64,000 nucleotides of DNA from contig JAPOZO010000063.1 of the NCBI GenBank assembly GCA_026706025.1, forward strand, positions 310,001 through 374,000, written 5' to 3'. Below are positions 8,761 through 16,269 of the stretch, piece after piece. Under the pieces are notes generated by a model. That model had not been told where the DNA came from. It saw only the letters and a list, made by a program, of their open reading frames with translations, and did no database searches. Numbering within the stretch: position 1 is the first letter of the stretch; each line of letters starts with the position of its first letter. Source of the stretch: Candidatus Poribacteria bacterium. GTDB taxonomy: Bacteria; Poribacteria; WGA-4E; WGA-3G. A program made the translations under genes and the position numbers.

Positions 8761-9255
8761 GTGGAAGTGGTATCTCGACGTAAATTTTTCAAATTCCTTG
8801 GTTGGGGAAATTTCACTGCAGCACTGGGGCTAACCTTGGGACCAGGGCTCGTTCGGTATCTTTATCCGCGTGTCCTGTTTGAACCGTCCTCCATTTTTAA
8901 AGCAGGATTTCCAGCAGAGTATCCGCCGGGCAGTGTTAGCGAAAAGTTCAAAAAGGAACCTTATGGTGTTTGGATTGTCCGGAAACAGGATGGCGAATTC
9001 TACGCACTCTTAACTATGTGCACACATCTTGGATGCACGCCGCGCTGGCTCGGTTCTGAAAATAAATTCAAGTGCCCCTGCCACGGTAGCGGTTTTGACC
9101 GTGAGGGTGTCAACTACGAGGGGCCCGCACCACGACCGCTTGAACGCGTTAAAATTACATTAGCAGAAGATGGTCAGATCGAAATTGATAAGTCTGTGAA
9201 GTTTTTAGGTGAGAAGGGGCAGTGGACCGACCCAAGCTCCTTTTTGAAGGTCTGA
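8761..9255 (+). CDS. Rieske [2Fe-2S] protein of a cytochrome b6/bc complex
   Basis: The 164-residue protein carries the Rieske cluster motifs CTHLGC and CPCHGSGF, with a GPAPRPLERV segment after them. The N terminus has a twin-arginine-like motif (SRRKFFKFLG) and one membrane anchor (about 15-38), as usual for Rieske subunits that extract electrons from quinol on the outer face of the membrane. Translation starts with GTG at 8761 or GTG at 8767; a G-rich stretch lies just upstream and does not decide between them. It heads the respiratory block and is followed by the small ORF and the cytochrome b genes, making a quinol:cytochrome c oxidoreductase. Confidence 0.92.
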   Translation: MEVVSRRKFFKFLGWGNFTAALGLTLGPGLVRYLYPRVLFEPSSIFKAGFPAEYPPGSVSEKFKKEPYGVWIVRKQDGEFYALLTMCTHLGCTPRWLGSENKFKCPCHGSGFDREGVNYEGPAPRPLERVKITLAEDGQIEIDKSVKFLGEKGQWTDPSSFLKV

Positions 9256-9271
9256 AGAAAGGAGAGCATTT

Positions 9272-9367
9272 GTGCCTGACTTCGGTCAGGTAGAAAAGGC
9301 GTTTCGGCGTTATAGGGCGTATCTTGAATATTCCTTGTCGCAACGTACGCGTCGAAACTTGCTATAA
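9272..9367 (+). CDS. Small ORF, 31 residues, between Rieske and cytochrome b
   Basis: A GTG at 9272 has an ideal AAAGGAG site at 9258-9264 with 7-base spacing, placed immediately after the Rieske stop. It opens a 31-codon frame ending TAA at 9365-9367. The peptide starts MPDFGQVEKAF and ends QRTRRNLL; it is basic, has no membrane segment and matches nothing I know. Cytochrome b starts six bases after its stop and has no ribosome site of its own, so the small ORF could feed ribosomes to it by translational coupling. It might be a true small subunit or assembly peptide, or only a leader peptide. A UUCG-capped hairpin (9275-9290) lies within its first codons. Confidence 0.55.
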   Translation: MPDFGQVEKAFRRYRAYLEYSLSQRTRRNLL

Positions 9368-9372
9368 AAAGT

Positions 9373-10143
9373 ATGAACGAAGAACGTAAAGGGCTCAAAG
9401 AAAAGATTACGAATTCCGACATTTGGCGCTCTATATTCCGCCACGGATATGAAGATACAGGGCGCAGGTACACCTTACAAATTCTCCAAAACGTCTGGTT
9501 GCATCTCCATCCTCCTCGGGTTTCTCGCCATGCACTCAACTTCCGTTTTACATGGTGCATGGGCGGTATTACCTTCCTAATGTTCCTCGTGACAGCTGTC
9601 ACGGGCGTGCTCCTGATGTTCTATTATCGACCGACTGCCGAATACGCCTTCCACGATGTACAATACCTCGAATTTGATATTCCGTTCGGGATGCTCCTAC
9701 GGAACATGCACCGCTGGGCAGCGCACGGGATGGTTATTTCGGTGATGTTGCACATGTTCAGAGTCTTTTTGACCGGTTCCTATAAGAAGCCACGCGAATT
9801 CAACTGGGCAGTGGGTGTCATCTTACTGCTTGTGACATTTTTCCTGAGTTTTACTGGCTACCTGTTGCCCTGGGATCAATTGGCTTTTTGGGCTGTGACT
9901 GTCGGAACGAACATGGCACGCGCAACACCCGTGTTGGGACACGAAGGTCCATTCGCACCGCAAGACATCACACAATCCAACGATGTCCGATTTGCCTTAC
10001 TCGCAGGTACGATTGTAGGACCCTCAACGCTCTTGAGGTTCTATATTCTACATTGTGTCGCTGTGCCGCTTTTGGCAAGCGTTTTGATGGCGTTGCATTT
10101 CTGGCGTGTCCGTAAAGATGGAGGCATCTCTGGACCGCTATAG
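9373..10143 (+). CDS. Cytochrome b6-type subunit (N-terminal half of cytochrome b)
   Basis: The 256-residue membrane protein matches the four-helix heme-binding half of cytochrome b. Paired heme ligands are visible in NMHRWAAHG/VMLHMFR and in FYILHC/LMALHFWR. The sequence FYYRPTAEYAF and the ending GGISGPL are b6-like. The segment FTWCMGGIT puts a cysteine where cytochrome b6 attaches heme c(i)/c(n). It transfers electrons from quinol at the Qo site and across the membrane. The start lacks a ribosome site and follows the small ORF closely. Its TAG stop is followed in the same frame by 31 sense codons leading straight into the C-terminal subunit. Confidence 0.92.
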   Translation: MNEERKGLKEKITNSDIWRSIFRHGYEDTGRRYTLQILQNVWLHLHPPRVSRHALNFRFTWCMGGITFLMFLVTAVTGVLLMFYYRPTAEYAFHDVQYLEFDIPFGMLLRNMHRWAAHGMVISVMLHMFRVFLTGSYKKPREFNWAVGVILLLVTFFLSFTGYLLPWDQLAFWAVTVGTNMARATPVLGHEGPFAPQDITQSNDVRFALLAGTIVGPSTLLRFYILHCVAVPLLASVLMALHFWRVRKDGGISGPL

Positions 10144-10236
10144 ACGGCATGGCTGGAACAAATCTTTGGTGGCAGCGGAACACAGTTTCTCTTAGCATGG
10201 GCAAGCAATCCTACCTTCAAAGGAGCAGAAAATCGT

Positions 10237-11103
10237 ATGGAGCATTTTATAGCACTGGTGACGAAGCCGGATAATGTCCCTATTGTTGCTATTCTCTTTT
10301 TGATACCCTATTTCATCTGGCTCTCTTATCGGCAGGCACGCCTGACTGACAAAGCAGGTGTACCTTCGGATGCTGCACTCAACGATAAAGTCTATGTGTG
10401 GCCCTACCTCTGCCGAAACGAATTTATCTGCGCAATTATTGTGATGCTGGTGCTTGGGGTCTGGTCTATTATGATTGATGCCCCACTTGAAGAGCCGAGT
10501 GATCCGACGAAAACCCCCAATCCATCTAAAGCACCGTGGTATTTCCTCGCACTCCAGGAGATGTTGGTTTACTTCGATCCGTGGATTGCCGGTGTCGTAC
10601 TGCCGGGGCTAATTATCGCAGGCTTGATTGCTATTCCCTACATTGACACCAATCCAAAAGGTAAAGGCTATTATACCATCAAAGAACGTCCGTTCGCTCT
10701 CGCCGTATTCTCTTTCGGATTTATCATTTTGTGGATCGTCTTGATGGTCGTTGGGACATTTCTCAGAGGACCCGGATGGAATTTCTTCGCGCCATGGGAT
10801 TATTGGGACCCACACCTTGTTGTGCCACTGACGAACGTCAATTTATCGTATCTTTTCGGTATTCGGAGTGAGGTTACAGCAAACTTTTTCGGCTTCGCCG
10901 TCGTCGCAGGTTATTTCTCGCTCGGGCCGATTGTCTATTTATGGAAGCGAAATAGTAACCGTTTCTTACAGGAACTCGGTCTCGTTCGATATATTATTGT
11001 CTCGTTTCTGTTTTTAACTATGCTCGCACTGCCAATAAAAATGATTTTGCGAATATTCTTCAATGTGAAATATATCTGGGTCTCCCCGTGGTTCAACATT
11101 TAG
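10237..11103 (+). CDS. Cytochrome b C-terminal/subunit IV-like protein
   Basis: This 288-residue membrane protein corresponds to the C-terminal half of cytochrome b (subunit IV) extended by extra helices. The N terminus contains TKPDNVPI. The Qo-site segment KAPWYFLALQEML stands where PEWY occurs in classical complexes, so the motif glutamate is replaced; PWYFL..QE variants are known from non-proteobacterial complexes. About six to seven hydrophobic helices can be counted. The ATG at 10237 has AAAGGAG at 10219-10225. It completes the quinol-oxidising membrane core with the preceding cytochrome b6 and Rieske subunits and is followed by the octaheme cytochrome. Confidence 0.9.
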   Translation: MEHFIALVTKPDNVPIVAILFLIPYFIWLSYRQARLTDKAGVPSDAALNDKVYVWPYLCRNEFICAIIVMLVLGVWSIMIDAPLEEPSDPTKTPNPSKAPWYFLALQEMLVYFDPWIAGVVLPGLIIAGLIAIPYIDTNPKGKGYYTIKERPFALAVFSFGFIILWIVLMVVGTFLRGPGWNFFAPWDYWDPHLVVPLTNVNLSYLFGIRSEVTANFFGFAVVAGYFSLGPIVYLWKRNSNRFLQELGLVRYIIVSFLFLTMLALPIKMILRIFFNVKYIWVSPWFNI

Positions 11104-11180
11104 CAAAAATGGCGCGCCCGTGGGCATTTTGTAGGCAATGACATCGTATCGTATCAATCGACATGGAGGTAGTAAAGTTC

Positions 11181-14100
11181 GTGAGGAACAAAAAAGAAAT
11201 TCCTGCTGAAAATAAATCGTATTCTGCTTTGTTCTTTATTCTGTCCGGTCTGTTAGGGCTTGTAACCTTATGGGGGTTCTGGAGTGAGATGATCACTCGT
11301 CGCCCGTGGAAGCAGATCCAGCAGCAATTTTATCAGTATGAGTATGAGAAGACAGATGCAGAATTGGCAAACGCAAAGTTAGATTTGCCTGAACTTTCCA
11401 CACCTCAAGAACCTGACGCGAAAGAGTTAGGTAGGTTAACAAAAACGGTTGAGACTGCTCAAGTTTCACTCGACGAAGCATTGCAGGAACGAAAGTTCCG
11501 GCAGAGCGAATCGGATGCGATTAACTATAAATATCAACATAGCCTCCACGTAGCAAAAGGTAAACGCAACGCGACTGTTGACAAATGGCAAGAGAAATTA
11601 GCTGGACTTGAATCTCAGATTGAAGGTGAACTCACCGAAGCCGTCTTAGCAGCAGAGGCGACTTTCGCGAGTGCCAACAAAGCATTGGCGCAGTTCTATC
11701 AAACCAGTAATGACCCGCAGCGCGCACTCAGCACCTACCTCATTGCCCAAAAATATAATGCCACAGACGCAGAAATCGTTGATGGTATCGCCGCTGCGCA
11801 AGCATCCCTACAATCACTACAAGCCGACAAAGCCAAGTATGATGAAGTCTCACGTCTGCAGGAAAAATTAGGTTCGGTTGGCGGTATCAAACGAACTTTC
11901 CTCGGTAGCCTATTAGAAAATCCGTTCCGTGAGACACGAACCATTACGCAATACTATCTTGAAGATTTCGGTTACACCGCAGATAGGTGTGCGACGTGCC
12001 ATTTTTCTGCTGATAGGAGCGGCTACGAACAATCCGCACAAGAGACGTTTGAGGTCGAAGGTGATGGCGAAAATCCCGTCGTACATCGCCTCAAGCACGC
12101 AAGCGTCAAGGTCGGTAGTGAAAGCATCATAATTGATGGGTTTGATGCGGAAGCCGATGAATATACACTGGAAGCAGACGGGACGCTTACGTTTAGTGAT
12201 GTGGATGTCTTCGGTGAAGTTGAGATTTCTTATGAGACCGGCTACCGGTCCGTCCTTCAAACGCATCCGCACCGCGATGTCCTCCTCGCGATGCACCCGA
12301 TTGATAGATTTGGGTGTACACCATGTCACGGTGGACAGGGGCAAGCACTGACAGCGAAAGCCGCGCACGCGCTAACACATGCTGAATATTGGCTCAGTCC
12401 TGTACTCGGGTTAGATGAACATACCGGTGGAACGTCCGAAGAGACGAAAGGGTATATGGAATCTAACTGTCGCCGGTGCCATGATGGGGTCATGAAATTA
12501 GATTACGGCGTAGATCCTGAAACAGATGAACCTGTTGACTATGCGCCGAATCTCACAAAAGGGTTGGCTCTCTTTGAAGACCTCGGTTGCCACGGTTGCC
12601 ACGCTGTGGAGGGGTATAGTGCAATCGAAAACATTGCCAAAGTCGGTCCATCGCTTGCCAAAGTCGGCAGTAAGGTGAAAGACACGGCTTGGCTCGAAAG
12701 TTGGATTAAGAAACCCGAAGCCTATCTACCAAATGCGACGATGCCGAACTTCTTCCCCGCCGAGGGTATGAGTCAAGTCGTCTATCTCAAGAACGGCGGA
12801 ACGCGCACCGGCGTTGTCACAAAAACAACCAACGGTATTGAGATTAAAACAGATGATGGCACTGTATATCCCTATCCCGACGATTATGTCCTCCGTATCG
12901 TTGATGAAGTGAAGTCTATTGCAGCATATCTCGCAACGATGAGTGATGCAAATCTTGATGAATCCTCCGTAAACTATTCCCAATCTGAGAGCGTTATTAA
13001 GGCAGGCGAGGAAACTGTTAAAACCGTCGGCTGCCTCACATGCCATACTGTTGACGGTTTAGGGAGCGATTTCGGCCCAGCACTTGATAGTGTCGGGGCG
13101 AAGGTCACACCGAATTATCTCCGTCAGTGGATCAGCGACCCGAAGGCTTATGATCCCGATACCAGTATGCCGAGTTTGCGGTTAAGTAACCGCGAAATTG
13201 ACAACGTTGTCGCCTATTTGATGAGTTTGCAGAAAGCAACTCCCAACGCAGCAGGTGAATCCATCGGTGAAGTGGACGTAGCAGAGGGCGAAACACTCGT
13301 CAGAACTTACGGATGTTTCGGTTGCCACGAAATACCTGGTTTTGAAGATGAATCGAAGGTCGGTGCTGACCTTGGCGAATTCGGCGCGAAACTCGCTGAT
13401 GAACTTGACTTTGGCGATACAGTAGGCATTGAACATAGTTGGACCGGATGGACGATCGGCAAAGTTACTGACCCGCGACGTTATCAAACCCGACGGATTG
13501 CCTCGCGGATGCCTGTCTTTCATCAAATTAAGGACAACGAAGAAAATGCAAGGGCACTCGCTGTGCTTTTGAAGAGTTTCCAACCCGAAAAATATCCGCT
13601 CAGCTATATCCATAACCGATCCGAAAAGTTGAATCGTATTGATGCTGGCAGACGATTGGTTAAAAAATATAACTGCACCGGATGCCATGAGATTGAGGGT
13701 GCAGGTGGCGATTATCGCGACGTTATCATCGCACATGAAGGACTCAGTGATATGATTGCCACGCAGCTTGCACCACCACCATTGAAGGCTGAAGGCGCGA
13801 GAGTCTATCCAGACTGGTTGTTTAAGTTCCTCAAAGAGCCTTCTGATATCCGATACGGACTCAAAGTCCGGATGCCGACATTTGGTCTATCTGATGATGA
13901 AGCGACCACGCTTGTTGAATACTTCTCTGCGCTTGACGATGAACCGTTCCCTTATGAGACGCTTGAGGTGCCAACCCCAACACGGGCTGAATTGCGGGTC
14001 GGTAAACAGGTTTTTGACGAGCTTCAGTGCATCTCTTGTCATCCTTCGCAGGGTGAAGTGATTCCTGCAGGAAGTGACAAGGCCGGACGGCCCGATCTTT

Positions 14101-14300
14101 CATTGGCAAAAGAACGTCTTAAACCGGATTGGCTCATTGATTGGATGAAAGATCCACAGTCGTTCCAACCCGGAACGGCGATGCCACAAGCCTGGCCACT
14201 CGTCGGTGGACAACACATGGCAGTTGATGGTTACGCTGGCAATGATGCTGAAAAACAGATTCAACTCGTCCGAGATTATATGATCTCGTTAGGGCGTTAA
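11181..14300 (+). CDS. Membrane-anchored octaheme c-type cytochrome
   Basis: The protein (1039 residues) has one N-terminal membrane anchor (about residues 12-32), then an alpha-helical, Glu/Lys/Ala-rich region to about 230, then eight CxxCH heme c sites at residues 270, 379, 430, 470, 618, 712, 832 and 950. Several of these sit in cytochrome c-like repeats with distal MP..L methionines (for example ATMPNFFP, TSMPSLRL, TAMPQAWP). It probably passes electrons from the cytochrome b complex to periplasmic acceptors. I choose GTG at 11181 because GGAGGT at 11165-11170 serves it; the longer frame would start inside that site. No known single family covers the full length. Confidence 0.88.
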   Translation: MRNKKEIPAENKSYSALFFILSGLLGLVTLWGFWSEMITRRPWKQIQQQFYQYEYEKTDAELANAKLDLPELSTPQEPDAKELGRLTKTVETAQVSLDEALQERKFRQSESDAINYKYQHSLHVAKGKRNATVDKWQEKLAGLESQIEGELTEAVLAAEATFASANKALAQFYQTSNDPQRALSTYLIAQKYNATDAEIVDGIAAAQASLQSLQADKAKYDEVSRLQEKLGSVGGIKRTFLGSLLENPFRETRTITQYYLEDFGYTADRCATCHFSADRSGYEQSAQETFEVEGDGENPVVHRLKHASVKVGSESIIIDGFDAEADEYTLEADGTLTFSDVDVFGEVEISYETGYRSVLQTHPHRDVLLAMHPIDRFGCTPCHGGQGQALTAKAAHALTHAEYWLSPVLGLDEHTGGTSEETKGYMESNCRRCHDGVMKLDYGVDPETDEPVDYAPNLTKGLALFEDLGCHGCHAVEGYSAIENIAKVGPSLAKVGSKVKDTAWLESWIKKPEAYLPNATMPNFFPAEGMSQVVYLKNGGTRTGVVTKTTNGIEIKTDDGTVYPYPDDYVLRIVDEVKSIAAYLATMSDANLDESSVNYSQSESVIKAGEETVKTVGCLTCHTVDGLGSDFGPALDSVGAKVTPNYLRQWISDPKAYDPDTSMPSLRLSNREIDNVVAYLMSLQKATPNAAGESIGEVDVAEGETLVRTYGCFGCHEIPGFEDESKVGADLGEFGAKLADELDFGDTVGIEHSWTGWTIGKVTDPRRYQTRRIASRMPVFHQIKDNEENARALAVLLKSFQPEKYPLSYIHNRSEKLNRIDAGRRLVKKYNCTGCHEIEGAGGDYRDVIIAHEGLSDMIATQLAPPPLKAEGARVYPDWLFKFLKEPSDIRYGLKVRMPTFGLSDDEATTLVEYFSALDDEPFPYETLEVPTPTRAELRVGKQVFDELQCISCHPSQGEVIPAGSDKAGRPDLSLAKERLKPDWLIDWMKDPQSFQPGTAMPQAWPLVGGQHMAVDGYAGNDAEKQIQLVRDYMISLGR

Positions 14301-14342
14301 GAGTTATCAGTTATCAGGCAACTGACAACTCTTAAAACTGGT
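14300..14342. repeat. F1 palindromic repeat, short copy
   Basis: GTTATCAGTTATCAGG is followed by CAACTGACAACTC, a compact copy of the F1 arms, filling the space between two cytochrome genes. Confidence 0.6.
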
Positions 14343-14349
14343 AGCCATT

Positions 14350-14706
14350 ATGAGACACCTTGCCGTCGTCATCGTCATGATTATTGTATGGCTCAACGGG
14401 TTAATCTGGTTGGGTAAGCAGGTCGATCCAAGTACGAAGTATCAGTCGGAGATAGAATACAAGTACGCACGATATTGCGCTGGATGTCACGGAAACAATG
14501 GAGAAGGCAACGGACGCATCGGTCGTTTCAAGAAACTGGACCCGGCAGACCTAACCGACAACAGCCTCTGGGAAATGCACGACGATGAACAATTGCTGGA
14601 TAGCATTAACACCGGAAAGAACGACATGCCGGCGTTCTACTACTATCTCAGCGATGAAGAGCAACGTGAGATTCTCGCCTACATTAAGGAGACATTTCGT
14701 CCCTAA
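14350..14706 (+). CDS. Small membrane-anchored monoheme cytochrome c
   Basis: The 118-residue protein has an uncleaved signal or anchor (about 3-20), one heme site CAGCH at residue 43 followed by GNNGEGNGRIG, and a distal-methionine segment NDMPAFYYYLSDEEQREILAYI. This is a class I cytochrome c fold of normal size (about 80 residues in the domain). It sits 50 bases after the octaheme gene in the same direction and probably shuttles electrons between the cytochrome b complex and an oxidase. The exact partner is not determined by sequence. Confidence 0.88.
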   Translation: MRHLAVVIVMIIVWLNGLIWLGKQVDPSTKYQSEIEYKYARYCAGCHGNNGEGNGRIGRFKKLDPADLTDNSLWEMHDDEQLLDSINTGKNDMPAFYYYLSDEEQREILAYIKETFRP

Positions 14707-14735
14707 CTTGAAGTCGGTCCAAGGTGGAGGTATGA

Positions 14736-15224
14736 ATGCGACATTTTATTCTATGTATGCTGTTAATGTCCTTTTACAACTACGGTTTCGCGGATCCGGG
14801 TGAGGTTGATGAAGACGGTGGACATTATAATCAAAAAACAGGCGAATACCATTATCATATAGAACAGAAAGAACCTTCAGGTATTGTAGAACAGAAAGAA
14901 CCTTCAGGTATTGTTTCTGTCCAATCGAAAGCCGTTGCGGATGCGCAACGAGATGCCTTACAGGTGGATAATAACATCTGGGTAGCCGCTGGCGTTTTCG
15001 GCGGTATATTTGGTATAGGTGCCGCTATGATTATAAAACCTACAATACCTCCCATGGCATTGATTGGAAAATCACCTGAATATGTTACTTTTTACACCCA
15101 TGCCTATCAAACCGCCGTAAAAGACGCGCAGGTTAAAGCAGCAACGGCTGGGTGTGTCGGAGGAACCGCCATCTCCGTCATGTGTCTTTTGGTATTACAA
15201 CAACAGGGTTACAGCTATTATTAA
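14736..15224 (+). CDS. Secreted YHYH-motif protein of unknown function
   Basis: The 162-residue protein begins with a signal peptide (MRHFILCMLLMSFYNYGFA) and then GGHYNQKTGEYHYH, a His-rich motif found in small secreted YHYH-type proteins. Two hydrophobic stretches follow (about 85-105 and 138-155), so it is probably membrane-bound. A nine-residue unit EQKEPSGIV occurs twice in tandem and reflects an exact DNA duplication. GGTGGAGG lies five bases before the ATG. It is embedded between cytochrome and cupredoxin genes; the histidines could bind metal, but no function is known to me. Confidence 0.7.
   Translation: MRHFILCMLLMSFYNYGFADPGEVDEDGGHYNQKTGEYHYHIEQKEPSGIVEQKEPSGIVSVQSKAVADAQRDALQVDNNIWVAAGVFGGIFGIGAAMIIKPTIPPMALIGKSPEYVTFYTHAYQTAVKDAQVKAATAGCVGGTAISVMCLLVLQQQGYSYY
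14862..14915 (+). repeat. Tandem 27-bp duplication in coding sequence
   Basis: Two adjacent 27-base units (14862-14888 and 14889-14915) differ only at the last base and encode EQKEPSGIV twice. The near identity suggests a recent in-frame duplication. Confidence 0.9.
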
Positions 15225-15250
15225 ACTGAGGGCACATACGAGGAAACTAA

Positions 15251-15262
15251 GGTGTTAACACC
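15251..15262. promoter_or_regulatory. 12-bp perfect palindrome, candidate operator
   Basis: GGTGTTAACACC is a perfect palindrome 108 bases before the cupredoxin gene, in a non-coding gap. A 7-bp hairpin (CTGTAAT/ATTACAG, 15315-15336) follows. A regulator site is possible; nothing else supports it. Confidence 0.3.
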
Positions 15263-15369
15263 AAAATGGCACTGATTTGTTACGATTGGTTCGTTTGATT
15301 TGCGTTCTTAATTGCTGTAATGTTAATATATTACAGAACAAATTTAAACTATAAGAAGGAGAAATAATC

Positions 15370-16122
15370 ATGAAAACCCTAATTGCCTTGCTTGTCTTTG
15401 GAATGCTCGCAAGCGTTGCATTGGCAGGCAATATCACTGGCACGGTAATGTATGATGGCGACGCACCGGCGCGTCCAGAACTAACGGCTACTAAAGACGA
15501 TCATTGCATTAAAACTGTAAAAGGCACAAAGTCAGAGGCACTCGTTGTCTCAAAGGGCAAAGGCATCAAAAACGTTGTTATTTACGCCCGTGTCCCCAGA
15601 ACAAAAGTAACCTTGCCAAAAGAAAACCCTAAAATGGACCAAGTCGATTGTGCTTACTACCCGCACGTGCTTGTTGTTCCTGTCGGTGCTACAGTGGATC
15701 TTGTTTCCAGTGACCCAGTGGCGCACAACGTCCACTCACATGCCCAGAAGAATGAAGCAGTGAATACGCTGATTCCGAAGCCCGGGGTAGTCGTTCCACA
15801 CACAATCACTAAGGCTGAAGAAATTAAGTTCACATGTGATATCCACGCGTGGATGACAGGTTACATCGTTGCTGTTCCCAGTAACTTTTATACTGTCACC
15901 GGTTCCAAAAACGCTGAAGGCGAAATGATCAGTTCAGATGCTTTTGAAAAATCGGCGGACACTGGTAAGTATACGCTCGAAAATGTTCCTGCCGGTAGAG
16001 CACGCGTTGTCGCATGGCATGAGGAACTCGGCTCAGCAAACAAAACGATTGAAGTGCCAGCAAGTGGCGATATTGCCGTAAACTTCACAAGTGCTGATTT
16101 TAAGAAAAAAGCCAAAAAATAA
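15370..16122 (+). CDS. Periplasmic cupredoxin (plastocyanin-like) protein, copy 1
   Basis: The 250-residue protein has a signal peptide (MKTLIALLVFGMLASVALA) and a type 1 copper domain. The ligand set is visible as His in AHNVHSH and then Cys, His and Met in TCDIHAWM. A carboxypeptidase-regulatory-like segment follows (GKYTLENVPAGRARVVAWHE). Such proteins carry single electrons in the periplasm. It is a paralogue of the protein at 22737, which has the same order of domains. AGAAGGAG precedes the ATG. Placed between the cytochrome b complex and the oxidases, it is a candidate soluble carrier. Confidence 0.87.
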   Translation: MKTLIALLVFGMLASVALAGNITGTVMYDGDAPARPELTATKDDHCIKTVKGTKSEALVVSKGKGIKNVVIYARVPRTKVTLPKENPKMDQVDCAYYPHVLVVPVGATVDLVSSDPVAHNVHSHAQKNEAVNTLIPKPGVVVPHTITKAEEIKFTCDIHAWMTGYIVAVPSNFYTVTGSKNAEGEMISSDAFEKSADTGKYTLENVPAGRARVVAWHEELGSANKTIEVPASGDIAVNFTSADFKKKAKK

Positions 16123-16123
16123 C

Positions 16124-16268
16124 AGGCAGCAGCCAGCCTTCGGTGATTAGCAAGAGACCTGCTTTACTGACGGAAACCGAAAGGCGACGGCTAATAGTCT
16201 GTTTGGTTTGATAGGTTCAGAAAACTGAAAGGGATCCCGCTGACAGCCGATGGCTGACAGCCGAAAGC
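16124..16268. repeat. GACAGCC-type dispersed repeats before the bd-like gene
   Basis: The gap is filled with repeated words such as GCTGACAGCCGATGGCTGAC and CGACGGCTAATAG, related to repeats at 244, 23520 and 58037. No ribosome site is evident before the ATG at 16270. Confidence 0.5.
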
Positions 16269-16269
16269 C

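Noticed and set aside
9275-9290. UUCG-capped hairpin (CCTGAC/GTCAGG) after the Rieske gene as a terminator
   Set aside because: No T-run follows, and it lies within the first codons of the small ORF in the middle of a respiratory locus; it is more likely coding or a weak attenuator.
10149-10275. Small frame starting ATG 10149 in the cytochrome b linker
   Set aside because: It has no ribosome site and runs about 40 bases into the next gene in another frame; the in-frame linker reading is more interesting.
13182-13736. 184-codon minus-strand frame opposite the octaheme cytochrome
   Set aside because: It is a shadow of a strongly supported CxxCH-containing gene.
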